Source: Gaiellaceae bacterium (GTDB lineage: Bacteria > Actinomycetota > Thermoleophilia > Gaiellales > Gaiellaceae). From it: DNA of 64,000 bases. This document shows positions 46,790 to 56,399 of the stretch, piece after piece (within the stretch, counting starts at the first letter, position 1; every line of letters starts with the position of its first letter). The notes under the pieces are model-generated. The model saw only the letters and a program-made list of their open reading frames with translations, did not search any database and was not told the DNA's origin. Position numbers and translations under genes: made by a program. The stretch covers positions 26,731 to 90,730 of the forward strand of contig JAJTCQ010000006.1 of NCBI GenBank assembly GCA_021323315.1. The letters run 5' to 3'.

Positions 46790-48039
46790 CAGACGAGCAC
46801 CGGGTCGAGCGCCGCGGCGGTGAAGAGCAGAGCGAGGTAGAGGAGCGAGTAGTGGAAGAGCACCTTCGCGTGCGCGCGTGAGAGGTCGCGTCGCAGCAGA
46901 ACCGCCAGCGCGACGAACACGGCGCCGAGCACGACCGCCGCCACCGTGTACAGGGGCCCGAGCCAGATCCCCACGACGACCGTGAACGCGACCATCGCCA
47001 GCGAGTAGAGCACGATCTGGCGCGCGGTCTCGCGGTCGCCGCGCACGACAGGCAGCATCGGCACGCCAGCGGCCGCGTACGCGCTCTTGATCATCAGCGC
47101 GAGCGCCCAGAAGTGCGGCGGCGTCCACAGGAACACGATGAGGAAGAGCCACAGCGCGGGCAGCGCCAGCGATCCGGTCGCCGCGGCGTAGCCGACGAGC
47201 GGCGGCACGGCCCCTGCGGCGCCTCCGATGACGATGTTCTGCGGCGTCGACCGCTTCAGCCAGCGCGTGTAGACGAGGACGTAGAAGAGGTTCCCGACGA
47301 GCGCGAGGACCGCGGTGAGCACGTTGACCGCCGAGGCCAGGAGTGCGAACGAGGCGGCGGAGAGGACGACACCGAACTCCAATGCCTGGTCCGGCGTCAC
47401 GCGCCCGGACGCGACCGGACGTCGCTCGGTTCGCGATCCCATGAGCACGTCGATGTCGCGATCGAGCACGTGGTTGAGCGCCGAGGCTCCCCCGCAGGCG
47501 AGCGCGAGCCCGAGCATGGTCACCCCGAACAGCCCGAGGGGCGGCACGCCCTGCGCGCCGACGAACATCCCGGCGGCGCCCGTCAGCAGCAGCAGCGTCA
47601 TGATCCGCGGCTTCGTCAGCGTGAGGTAGTCGCGCATCGAAGCGAGCGGGACGGCCTCTCCGCGAAACGCACCGGCCACGGCGACGAGCGCGAGCCCGAG
47701 CGCGACGGCGGAGGCTCCGACGTGCGCCGCTGCCGCCGACGTTGCGTTCCCGCTCCACGCGACGATGCCTCCGAGCGCGATCGCGACGATGAACCCTGCG
47801 AGCGCGACGATCGTCCGCAGAAGGAGTCCGGGATAGGCGAGCCACGCGAGCACGACGTTCGCGACGAGGAGCGGGAGCGCGACCAGCGCGATCCCCCAGT
47901 GCGTCGTCCCGAGCTCGAGCACCGCGCTGACGACCACGAGGCCGACCGCAGCGGCTCCGGCGACCGTGCAGGCCCGGAAGACCGCGCCGGGCCCGACCCG
48001 CGCTGCGCTAGGCAGGTTCGCGCTCGCCACGTTGCTCAC
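46789..48039 (-). CDS. ctaB: Protoheme IX farnesyltransferase with an N-terminal TM extension
   Basis: YLTLTKPRIMTLLLLTGAAGMFVG...LNHVLDRDIDVLMGSRTERRPVASG; about 4 extra TM at N-terminus; GTG start with AAGGAGG. Confidence 0.9.
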   Translation of the reverse strand: MSNVASANLPSAARVGPGAVFRACTVAGAAAVGLVVVSAVLELGTTHWGIALVALPLLVANVVLAWLAYPGLLLRTIVALAGFIVAIALGGIVAWSGNATSAAAAHVGASAVALGLALVAVAGAFRGEAVPLASMRDYLTLTKPRIMTLLLLTGAAGMFVGAQGVPPLGLFGVTMLGLALACGGASALNHVLDRDIDVLMGSRTERRPVASGRVTPDQALEFGVVLSAASFALLASAVNVLTAVLALVGNLFYVLVYTRWLKRSTPQNIVIGGAAGAVPPLVGYAAATGSLALPALWLFLIVFLWTPPHFWALALMIKSAYAAAGVPMLPVVRGDRETARQIVLYSLAMVAFTVVVGIWLGPLYTVAAVVLGAVFVALAVLLRRDLSRAHAKVLFHYSLLYLALLFTAAALDPVLV

Positions 48040-49669
48040 GCAGCCTCCTTCGCAGGTCGTAGAGGGGCCTGGCACTGGTTACGTAGGGCACGTCGTCGAA
48101 GTTGTGCGGAGGCGGCGGCGAGGTCGTGTACCACTCGAGGGTGTCCGCCTGCCACGGGTCGTTACCGACTCGCCGGCCGCTCGCGCGCGTCTTCAGTACG
48201 TTGATCGCGAAGAGCAGGATCGCGATGGCCATGATCCACGAGCCGATCGTCGAGGCGAGGTTGTAGCCCTCCCACTCCTCGTTCGCGTAGGTGTACACCC
48301 GCCGTGGCATGCCCTCGAGCCCCACGAAGTGCTGCGGCATGAACGCGACGTTGAAGCCGACGAAGAGCAGCCAGAACTGCCATTTGCCGAGCTTCTCGTC
48401 GAGCATGCGCCCGAACATCTTCGGCCACCAGTAGAAGAGCCCCGCGAAGATCGCGAACACCACGCCGCCGAGCAGCGTGTAGTGGAAGTGCGCGACGACG
48501 AAGTAGCTGTCGTGCACCTGCCAGTCGATCGGGAACGCCGCGAGGTAGATCCCCGTGAGCCCGCCGATGACGAAGAGTGAGAGGAAGCCGAGCGCGAACA
48601 GCATCGGCGTCTCGAAGCTGAGATTCCCGCGCCAGAGCGTGGCGAGCCAGTTGAAGATCTTAATCCCCGTCGGGACCGCGATCACCATCGACGAGATCAT
48701 GAAGAAGGCCTGCAACGAGAACGGCAGTCCGATCGTGAACATGTGGTGCGCCCACACGAGCATCGAGAAGAAGCCGATCGCGACGGTCGAGGCGACGATC
48801 GCCTTGTAGCCGAAGATCGGCTTGCGGGCGAAGACCGGGAGAACCTCCGAGATCATCCCGAAGGCCGGGAGCACGATGATGTACACCTCGGGGTGGCCGA
48901 AGAACCAGAACGCGTGCTGGTAGAGCACGGCCGAGCCGCCGTCCTCCGGGTTGAAGAAGTCCGTCTGCACGTCCACCGGGCCGATCGAGATGCCGCGGTC
49001 GAGGAGCAGCATCGTCAGGGCCGCCGAGAGCACGGGCATCACGGCCATGATCAGCCATCCGAAGAGAAGGATCGACCAGACGAAGAGCGGCATGCGCGTC
49101 CAGGTCATCCCACGTGTGCGCATGTTGTGGATCGTCACGATGAAGTTCACCGCCCCGGCCACCGTCGAGACCGTGAGCAGGTGGAGCGAGAGGATCCAGA
49201 GGTCCTGCCCGTTGCCGGGTGCCTGGATCGAGAGCGGCGCGTATGCCGTCCAGCCCGTGTCGGCGGCACCGCCGTCGGCGAAGAAGCTCAGCATGAGCAC
49301 GCTGCCGCCGAACAGGAAGAACCAGTACGAGAGGGCGTTCAGGCGTGGGAACGCCACGTCCGACGCGCCGATCATGAGCGGCACGAGGAAGTTCGCAAAG
49401 CCTGCGAGAATCGGGACGCCGACGAGGAACACCATCGACGTGCCGTGGATCGTGACGAGCTCGTTGTAGCGCTCCGGGCCGACGATGTCCGCATCGGCCT
49501 GCGCGAGCTGGAGGCGCATCACGAGCGCCATCAGCCCCGAGAGGACGAGGAAGACGAGCGACGTCGTGATGTAGAGGATCCCGATCCGCTTGTGGTCCGT
49601 CGTGACGAGCCAGCTCGCGACCCTGCCGCGCTGCCAGGCGGGAACCGTTGCTTCCGCTCTAGCTGCCAC
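48008..49669 (-). CDS. ctaD: Cytochrome c oxidase subunit I
   Basis: WLVTTDHKRIGILYITTS...QHAFWFFGHPEVYIIVLPAFGMISE...VAHFHYTLLGGVVFAIFAG. Confidence 0.96.
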   Translation of the reverse strand: MAARAEATVPAWQRGRVASWLVTTDHKRIGILYITTSLVFLVLSGLMALVMRLQLAQADADIVGPERYNELVTIHGTSMVFLVGVPILAGFANFLVPLMIGASDVAFPRLNALSYWFFLFGGSVLMLSFFADGGAADTGWTAYAPLSIQAPGNGQDLWILSLHLLTVSTVAGAVNFIVTIHNMRTRGMTWTRMPLFVWSILLFGWLIMAVMPVLSAALTMLLLDRGISIGPVDVQTDFFNPEDGGSAVLYQHAFWFFGHPEVYIIVLPAFGMISEVLPVFARKPIFGYKAIVASTVAIGFFSMLVWAHHMFTIGLPFSLQAFFMISSMVIAVPTGIKIFNWLATLWRGNLSFETPMLFALGFLSLFVIGGLTGIYLAAFPIDWQVHDSYFVVAHFHYTLLGGVVFAIFAGLFYWWPKMFGRMLDEKLGKWQFWLLFVGFNVAFMPQHFVGLEGMPRRVYTYANEEWEGYNLASTIGSWIMAIAILLFAINVLKTRASGRRVGNDPWQADTLEWYTTSPPPPHNFDDVPYVTSARPLYDLRRRLREQRGEREPA

Positions 49670-50582
49670 TGGGCGGGTTCTCCGTCAGGTAGCTCACGAG
49701 CGCCCTGATCTGCTCGTCCGTCCAGCCGGCGCCGACTGCGGGCATGGCGCCGCGCCCATTGTGGACGAGGTTGCCGAGCGCCTCGGCGTCGGTGAGCGTC
49801 GGCGAGCCCGCGATACGCGGGCCGATGCCGCCCTCGCCGTTCATGCCATGGCACTTTGCGCAGACGCCCTCCCATTCCTCCTGGCCGAGCTCGGCGGGGT
49901 CGTCGGCGCGTTCCGCGAGCCAGGCGTCGAACTCGTCCTGCGAGACGACTTCGACCGAGGCGAGCATCCGCGCGTGCTCGAGGCCGCACAGCTCGGCGCA
50001 CTGCCCCGAGTACGTCCCCTCGGTCTCGGCCTGGAACCACGTCTCGTTCGTGGTTCCGGGAATGGCGTCGATCTTCCCGCCGAGCGACGGGATCCACCAG
50101 GAGTGGATCACGTCCGCGTCAGGGGCGCTGACCTCGAGGCGGACGGGCACTCCGACCGGCGCTTGCATCGTGTCGACGGCGATGACGCCGTTCGGGTACT
50201 CGTACTCCCAGTAGAACTGGCGCCCCGACACCTTGATCTCGAGCTGTTCTTCGCCGGCGGCTGCGTCGGGCACGTCCTTGATGCCGGGCAGCTCGATGAA
50301 GACGAACGCCGCGATGAGGAAGAGCACGACCACAGGACCGGCCGTCCACGCCAGCTCGAGCTTCGTCGCCCCGTGCACCTGCGCTGCATCCGCGAATCGT
50401 CCGCGCTTTTGACGACGGTACTTCCACACGAACGCGATCAGCAGGCTCTCGACGAGGACGAAGATCGCGAAGACGAAGATGGAGATGAAGAGCCAGCTGT
50501 CGCGGATCCCCTCTGCGTTCGGCGACTCGGGCGCCACGGGCGCGAACTGGGCCAGGAGGGAGGAGACGGCCACGGCTGCCAT
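49659..50582 (-). CDS. ctaC: Cytochrome c oxidase subunit II fused to cytochrome c (caa3 type)
   Basis: CuA motif QCAELCGLEHARM; C-terminal VCAKCHGMNGEGG heme-c site. Confidence 0.95.
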   Translation of the reverse strand: MAAVAVSSLLAQFAPVAPESPNAEGIRDSWLFISIFVFAIFVLVESLLIAFVWKYRRQKRGRFADAAQVHGATKLELAWTAGPVVVLFLIAAFVFIELPGIKDVPDAAAGEEQLEIKVSGRQFYWEYEYPNGVIAVDTMQAPVGVPVRLEVSAPDADVIHSWWIPSLGGKIDAIPGTTNETWFQAETEGTYSGQCAELCGLEHARMLASVEVVSQDEFDAWLAERADDPAELGQEEWEGVCAKCHGMNGEGGIGPRIAGSPTLTDAEALGNLVHNGRGAMPAVGAGWTDEQIRALVSYLTENPPSGS

Positions 50583-50585
50583 TCT

Positions 50586-50891
50586 ATGAAGGTGTCCGAG
50601 AGCCCGCCCCGGGGAACTCGCGTCCGCCTCCCTGCCGACGTCGTGCGGCCGTTCGACGTCTTCGTGAACGGCATCGAGCAGCACGAGGGCGTCGACTACC
50701 ACATCGACGGTCGCACGCTCGTCTTCGAGCGCGAGCTGAGGACCGAGGGCAAGCTCGGCTTCTGGCGCTGGCTCTCGCTCTGGGTGGGAATTGCCGGCAC
50801 GTACCGCCAGAACGACTCCGTGGACGTGGCGTACAAGCGTGCCGGGAAGCCGGTGGTGGCCACGAAGCTCCCGCTCGAGCCGCTGGCTTGA
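50586..50891 (+). CDS. Conserved-looking hypothetical protein (101 aa)
   Basis: MKVSESPPRGTRVRLPADVVRPFDVFVNGIEQHEGVDYHIDGRTLVFERELRTEGKLGFWRW. Confidence 0.7.
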   Translation: MKVSESPPRGTRVRLPADVVRPFDVFVNGIEQHEGVDYHIDGRTLVFERELRTEGKLGFWRWLSLWVGIAGTYRQNDSVDVAYKRAGKPVVATKLPLEPLA

Positions 50892-50973
50892 GGCACTCCT
50901 CCAGCCCGTCGTTCCAATGTGCGCTGAGGACACACGGCGACCGCGGCCGCGAAGCGGACGCCTTCAGGGATCT

Positions 50974-51015
50974 CGCGCGAGCGGGGTTCGCGTTAGCGAA
51001 TCCCCGTCTTGCGCG
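50974..51015. promoter_or_regulatory. Long imperfect hairpin just upstream of the second ABC operon
   Basis: cgcgcgagcggggttcgc-gtta-gcgaatccccgtcttgcgcg; about 18 bp stem with two 1-nt bulges. Confidence 0.55.
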
Positions 51016-51034
51016 CTGGGGCTAGTGTTGGACG

Positions 51035-52018
51035 GTGACGGACGGGAACGGGATCGAGGTCAGGGGGCTCGTCCGCGAGTACAAGAAAGGGCCGAGGGCG
51101 GTCGACGGCATCGACCTCACCGTCGAGCCGGGCGAGATCTACGGCTTCCTCGGACCGAACGGAGCCGGGAAGTCCACGACCGTGCACGTCCTGACGACGC
51201 TGCTGCCACCGACGGCGGGGACGGCGCTGGTCGGCGGCTACGACGTCGTGAAGGACGGGCCGAGGATCCGCGGGCTGATCGGCGTCGCGCTGCAGGAGGC
51301 CGCGCTCGACCCGCTCCTGACCGCACGCGACCATCTCCGCCTGCAGGCGACCCTCCAGAGCGTCCCCAAGGAGCAGCGGAGCTCGCGAGCCGACGAGCTC
51401 ATCCATCGGGTCGGGCTGGTGGAGGCGGCCGACCGGAAGGTCCAGGGCTACTCGGGCGGGATGAAGCGGCGCCTCGACCTCGCCCTCGCGCTCGTCCACA
51501 CGCCGCGCATCCTCTTCCTCGACGAGCCGACGACGGGCCTCGACCCGCAGAGCCGCACGGACATCTGGAACGAGGTCGCGCTCATGCGGCGCGAGGCGGG
51601 GGTGACCGTCTTCCTGACGACGCAGTATCTCGAGGAGGCGGACGTCCTCGCCGACCGCGTCGGGATCATCGACGCGGGCAAGATCGTCGCGGAGGGAACT
51701 CCCGCCGAGCTCAAGGCGGAGATCGGACGGCCGAGCGTGCACGCGATCCCTCGCACCGAGGACGACCGGCCGAAGATCGCGGAGTTCCTCGCGCGCTTCG
51801 GCGAGCCGCTCGCGTCGACGCGCGACGTGGCCGTGCGCCTCGGCGACGGGCTCGGGCTCACCGACATCGTGCGCGCGGTGGACGCCGACGGCGTCGACAT
51901 CGCGGACCTCGAACTGCACGCTCCGACTCTCGACGACGTGTTCCTGGCGAAGACCGGGCGTACGCTCGAGGGCGCCGCCGAGGAGGCCGAGGAGGCGCAG
52001 CAGGAGAAGCGGAAGTGA
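51035..52018 (+). CDS. ABC transporter ATP-binding protein (DrrA-like)
   Basis: GPNGAGKSTTVHVLTTLLPPTAG...YSGGMKRRLDLALALVHTPRILFLDEPTTGLDP. Confidence 0.94.
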   Translation: MTDGNGIEVRGLVREYKKGPRAVDGIDLTVEPGEIYGFLGPNGAGKSTTVHVLTTLLPPTAGTALVGGYDVVKDGPRIRGLIGVALQEAALDPLLTARDHLRLQATLQSVPKEQRSSRADELIHRVGLVEAADRKVQGYSGGMKRRLDLALALVHTPRILFLDEPTTGLDPQSRTDIWNEVALMRREAGVTVFLTTQYLEEADVLADRVGIIDAGKIVAEGTPAELKAEIGRPSVHAIPRTEDDRPKIAEFLARFGEPLASTRDVAVRLGDGLGLTDIVRAVDADGVDIADLELHAPTLDDVFLAKTGRTLEGAAEEAEEAQQEKRK

Positions 52019-52043
52019 GCACCGCTCGCCTTCGGCTCGCGGT

Positions 52044-52155
52044 CGCGGGGGAAACCATGTTTCCCCCGCGTGCCCCGCTCTTCTTGAGAACGTGGGGAAC
52101 CTCCCGGCTCCCCACGCCCCTCCCCGCTCATAGGCCACAGGTCGGCCTATGAGCG
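52044..52155 (+). promoter_or_regulatory. Three consecutive strong hairpins between ATPase and permease genes
   Basis: 52044-52070 12-bp stem/CAT loop; 52091-52116 8-bp plus inner pairs; 52125-52155 12-bp stem containing ATG 52149. Confidence 0.8.
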
Positions 52156-52925
52156 CCGCTACGACGCAGGTCGGCGCGATCGCGCGCCGCTCGGTCGTGC
52201 GCACGTCGCGTCAGCCGGCGAGCATCATCCCGCCTCTCGTCTTCCCGGTCGCGCTGATGGCGGTCAACGCGGGCGGGCTCGCATCGTCGACAGACCTTCC
52301 CGGCTTCCCGACCGATTCGTTCCTCGCGTTCGCGCTCGCCGTGCCGTTCATCCAGGGCGCGCTCTTCTCGACCATGAATGCGGGCAGCGACATCGCGCGG
52401 GACGTCCAGACGGGCTTCATCAACCGCCTCTCGCTGACCGGACTGCGCGACTGGGCGCTGCTCTCGGGGCAGCTCGCGGGGATCGTCGTGCTCGGCGTCG
52501 TGCAGGTGCTCTTCTACATCGCGGTCGGGCTGGCCGCCGGCGTCACCTTCCAGTCGGGGCCGGCCGGGATCGCGGTGTTGCTGGTCTACGGTGCGGTCGT
52601 CGCGCTGTGCTTCGGTGCGCTCGGTGCGTGGCTGGCCTACCGCACGGGATCGGGCGAGACGATCCAGGCGCTCTTCCCCGTGCTCTTCGTCTTCCTGTTC
52701 ATCTCGTCCATGAACGCGCCGCGCGACCTCATCGGCGTCGAGTGGTTCCGGATCGCTGCGACCCTGAACCCGGTCTCGTACATGATCGAGTGCGTCCGCA
52801 GCCTGATCATCACCGGCTGGGACTGGCAGGCGCTCGCGCTCGGCTTCGGGTTCGTGATCCTGCTCGGGATCATCTCGTTCTTCCTGGCGTCGAACGCCCT
52901 GCGCACGAGGATGACGCGCACATGA
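52149..52925 (+). CDS. ABC-2 type permease
   Basis: 6-TM DrrB-like: GFINRLSLTGLRDWALLSGQLAG; FLFISSMNAPRDLIGVEWFRIAATLNPVSYMIE. Confidence 0.92.
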   Translation: MSAATTQVGAIARRSVVRTSRQPASIIPPLVFPVALMAVNAGGLASSTDLPGFPTDSFLAFALAVPFIQGALFSTMNAGSDIARDVQTGFINRLSLTGLRDWALLSGQLAGIVVLGVVQVLFYIAVGLAAGVTFQSGPAGIAVLLVYGAVVALCFGALGAWLAYRTGSGETIQALFPVLFVFLFISSMNAPRDLIGVEWFRIAATLNPVSYMIECVRSLIITGWDWQALALGFGFVILLGIISFFLASNALRTRMTRT

Positions 52926-53692
52926 GCTACTGGAACGTCGTTTCCGCGGTGGCGTGGCGGACGCTCAAGAACGCCCTTACGAACCCGCAGATCCTGCTGC
53001 CGACGATGATGTTCCCGCTCTTCTTCTTCACCGCGTTCGCCGGTGGGCTGTCGCAGGTCTCGCAGGTGCCCGGCTTCGACTTCCCGCCCGGGTACACGGC
53101 GTTCCAGTTCGTGTTCGTGCTCCTGCAGTCGGCCGCATTCGGCGGTGTCTTCACCGGCTTCGGGGTCGCGCGCGACTTCGAGGGCGGCTTCGCGAAGCGA
53201 CTCATGCTCGCTGCGCCGAGGCGCAGCGGGATCGTCGCCGGTTATGCGCTGGCGGCGTTCGTCCGCTGGGTGCTGGTCGCGGTGATGCTGACCGTCATCG
53301 CGTTCGCGGTCGGGATGAACGTCGGCGGCGGCGCGGTCGACCTGGTCGGCCTCTTCACGCTCGCGGCGCTCGTCAACCTCTGCGGCTTCTTCTGGGCGGG
53401 CGGGATCGCGATGCGCTTCCGCACGATCCAGGCGGCGCCGCTCATGCAGATGCCCGTGTTCCTGATCCTGTTCTTCGCTCCGGTGTACGTGCCGCTCGAG
53501 CTTCTCGACGGGTGGATCGAGGGCGTCGCCTCGGTGAACCCGGTGACGTATCTCCTCGAGACGGGGCGCGGCTTCGTCGCCGGCGACGCGCCGCACATCG
53601 CAGGCGCGTTCGCGATCGCGATCGGGCTCGGGCTCTTCTTCTGGGTCTGGGCGTTCCGCGGCCTGCGGAACGCAGAAGCGGCCGGCGCCTAG
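52922..53692 (+). CDS. ABC-2 type permease
   Basis: DFEGGFAKRLMLAAPRRSGIVAGYALA; FFAPVYVPLELLDGWIEGVASVNPVTYLLE. Confidence 0.92.
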   Translation: MSYWNVVSAVAWRTLKNALTNPQILLPTMMFPLFFFTAFAGGLSQVSQVPGFDFPPGYTAFQFVFVLLQSAAFGGVFTGFGVARDFEGGFAKRLMLAAPRRSGIVAGYALAAFVRWVLVAVMLTVIAFAVGMNVGGGAVDLVGLFTLAALVNLCGFFWAGGIAMRFRTIQAAPLMQMPVFLILFFAPVYVPLELLDGWIEGVASVNPVTYLLETGRGFVAGDAPHIAGAFAIAIGLGLFFWVWAFRGLRNAEAAGA

Positions 53693-56331
53693 TCGAGCAC
53701 GCGCAGGAGCGCGTCCACGACCTGCGGATCGAACTGGGCCCCGGACGCTTCGACGAGCCGGCGCTTCGCCTCGTCCTCGCCCAGTGACCTCCGGTACGGA
53801 CGACCGGTCGTCATGGCGTGATATGCGTCGCAGGCGAGGACGATGCGCGACTCGAGCGGGATCCGATCGCCGGCGAGGCGGTCGGGATAGCCGGTGCCGT
53901 CGAAGTGCTCGTGCGCGCAGCGGACGATGAGGCGCACCTCGCCGAGCTGCTCGATCGGGGCCAGGATGCGCTCGCCGAGGATCGGATGCGTCTCGACGAC
54001 CGCGCGCTCCTCCGCTGTGAGCGGAGCGGCCTTGGCCAGGATCCGCGCCGGGATCCCGATCTTCCCGATGTCGTGGAACAGTGCGCCGAGCTCGAGGCGC
54101 TTCAGCTCGTGCGGCTCGAGGCCGAGCTCCTCGCCCACCTGCAGCGCGAGGTCGGTGATCCAGCGCGCGTGCGTCGACGTGTGCTCGTCGTTGGCCTCGA
54201 GTGCGTTGGCGAGTGCCTCGACCGTCGCCAGGAAGGTGCGCTCGAGTGTCTCGTAGCTCGTGGCGGTCTGCAGCGCCAGCCGTGTCTGGCGGGCGATGCT
54301 CGCGAGCAGCTCGAGCTCTCTGTCCTCCGGTGCCGTGTGCAGCGCGATCGCAGCGGCGACCACGCCGCCCCAGCGTCCGTCGACGAGGAACGGCGCGATG
54401 GCGAACCGTCCCTGCGTACCTCGGGGCGCGATGGCCGCATAGTGCTCGGGATCGACCGTGAACGGCTCCGTGCGGCCGAGCCACGGCTCGATGAACTCGG
54501 CCGGGACGCGGAGCACCCCCGGGTCGTGCGGCGCAGGCTCAGGATGGAGCGCGAGCCGCTCGAGCACGCCGTCGTTTGCGCTCTGCAACCAGACGGACGT
54601 GCTCGGGCTCTCGAGGATGCTGGCCGCGCCTCGCGTCACCCGCTCGGCGACGTCGCGGATGCCGGCTGCCTCGGCGAGGTCGCGGGAGAAGGCGAGCAGC
54701 GCTTTCGCACTCTCCGCCTCGCGGCGCTGCGCCTCGTAGAGCCTCGCGTTCTCGAGGGCGACTGACGCGTGACCGGCCAGCACCTCGAGCAGTCGGAGAT
54801 CGTCCGCATCGAACTGCGCGAGGCCGAGCTTCGAGACCACGATCACGCCGGTCACGCGTGCCCCGTACTTCAGCGGAACGACCAGCAGCGACTCCTCGAT
54901 CTCCGCCGTGCCCTCGATCAGCTCGCCGTACGCGTGCTTGGCGGCGTCGTCGACGAGGAGCGAGACCCCCGTCTCGGCGACCCGTCCCGTGATCCCGCGA
55001 CCCACCGCCGTCGGGAGGAGCCGTGTCGGGTCGCCCGGGGTCGTGCCGGTCAGGTCGCCGCGAAACGCGAGCGGCACGAGCTCGTCCGCGTCGCGGAGGA
55101 AGACGCGGCAGTTGTGGTAATCGATGAGCAATCGCAACTCGTCCGAGATCGTGAGACCGATCTGCTCGACGTCGTTGAGCCGCGAGAGCTTCCCGGACAG
55201 GCTCTGGAGCATCTTCAGGTGGGCGATCGAGCGGACGTCGCGGCGCAGGCTCTCCTCCGCCGGGCGCTCTTGCTCGCTCTCGTCGAACGGCACGATCAGG
55301 CCGTGCCCGCGCGCCTTCGCCGTCATCATCGCGGCTTCCGCACAGGCGACGAGCTCACGCGGGTTCGCGGCGTGCTCAGGGCCGACGGCGATGCCAGCGG
55401 ACATGGTGAGGTGGCCGACGGCGTCTGCCTGGAGCTTCGCGAGCTCGTCTCCGACTCGCTCCGCCAGCGCGGTGGAGCTGCGGAGGTCACCGGAGGGCAG
55501 GATGACCGCGAACTCCTCGCCTCCCACCCGGCAGACGACGTCGCTGGTCCGGACCGTGGTGCGCAGGACGTCCGCGACCTGGTTCAGGAGCTGGTCGCCG
55601 ACGCCGTGGCCGTACACGTCGTTCACCTTCTTGAAGTCGTCGAGGTCGAGCATCACGACCGCGACCGTGTCATGGGCGGCGGACGCGGTCACGAGCGCCT
55701 GGCGCAGCCGGTCGTGGAAGGCGCGGTGGTTGTACAGGCCCGTCAGCGCGTCGGTCTCCGCCTGGTGCTCCAGACGCGCGCGGATGTGCGCGTTGTCGAT
55801 CGCGAGCGCGGCAGCGTCGCCGAAGCGCTTCGCGAGGAGGAACTCCTCGTCGGAGAACGCTGCATCCTCGCCGACCCGGTAGATGTTGAGCGTGCCCTTG
55901 AGCTGACCGCGTGCGACGAGCGGCACGGCGATGAGCGCTTCGGGCTCGATGGGCGTTCCCGGCACGAAGCGCACGCGGGGGTCGAGATGCGCCTTGTTCG
56001 CCAGCACGGCCTCCCGGTGGTCGACGGCCCAGCCGGTGATGCCCTCGCCGAACGAGAAGATCTCGCTCTTGACCTCGTCCTCCCACTCGCCTCGCGCCAG
56101 GACTGCGTGAAGCTCGCGCTTCGCCTCGTCCGCCTCGTAAATGTGCACGTCCTCGTAGGGAATGAGCACGGCGAGCGCGTCCGCGATCCGCTCCAGGACC
56201 GCATCGAGGCTCTGCTCCGAGAGCACGTCGTGGAAGATCTCGGCAAGACGCCGGTACGGCTCGGCAGAGCCCGCCGTGACGAGGCTCACGTGCGGCCGAG
56301 GCGTCGGCTCGATGCGGGCAGGGTCGGGCAT
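53689..56331 (-). CDS. GAF-GGDEF-GAF-GAF-HD-GYP cyclic-di-GMP signalling protein
   Basis: VGGEEFAVIL (GGEEF); LFHDIGKIGIPARIL...CAHEHFDGTGYPDRLAGDRIPLESRIVLACDAYHAMT. Confidence 0.93.
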   Translation of the reverse strand: MPDPARIEPTPRPHVSLVTAGSAEPYRRLAEIFHDVLSEQSLDAVLERIADALAVLIPYEDVHIYEADEAKRELHAVLARGEWEDEVKSEIFSFGEGITGWAVDHREAVLANKAHLDPRVRFVPGTPIEPEALIAVPLVARGQLKGTLNIYRVGEDAAFSDEEFLLAKRFGDAAALAIDNAHIRARLEHQAETDALTGLYNHRAFHDRLRQALVTASAAHDTVAVVMLDLDDFKKVNDVYGHGVGDQLLNQVADVLRTTVRTSDVVCRVGGEEFAVILPSGDLRSSTALAERVGDELAKLQADAVGHLTMSAGIAVGPEHAANPRELVACAEAAMMTAKARGHGLIVPFDESEQERPAEESLRRDVRSIAHLKMLQSLSGKLSRLNDVEQIGLTISDELRLLIDYHNCRVFLRDADELVPLAFRGDLTGTTPGDPTRLLPTAVGRGITGRVAETGVSLLVDDAAKHAYGELIEGTAEIEESLLVVPLKYGARVTGVIVVSKLGLAQFDADDLRLLEVLAGHASVALENARLYEAQRREAESAKALLAFSRDLAEAAGIRDVAERVTRGAASILESPSTSVWLQSANDGVLERLALHPEPAPHDPGVLRVPAEFIEPWLGRTEPFTVDPEHYAAIAPRGTQGRFAIAPFLVDGRWGGVVAAAIALHTAPEDRELELLASIARQTRLALQTATSYETLERTFLATVEALANALEANDEHTSTHARWITDLALQVGEELGLEPHELKRLELGALFHDIGKIGIPARILAKAAPLTAEERAVVETHPILGERILAPIEQLGEVRLIVRCAHEHFDGTGYPDRLAGDRIPLESRIVLACDAYHAMTTGRPYRRSLGEDEAKRRLVEASGAQFDPQVVDALLRVLD

Positions 56332-56399
56332 GCTGCCAGAGGGTCATCGGACGGTCCCGGAATCGGCTTGATAGCGCCCTCTGCGAAGATCCGGCCGCG

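Noticed and set aside
52637-54484. 615-aa minus-strand ORF
   Set aside because: Shadow of ABC permeases and of the HD-GYP gene in another frame
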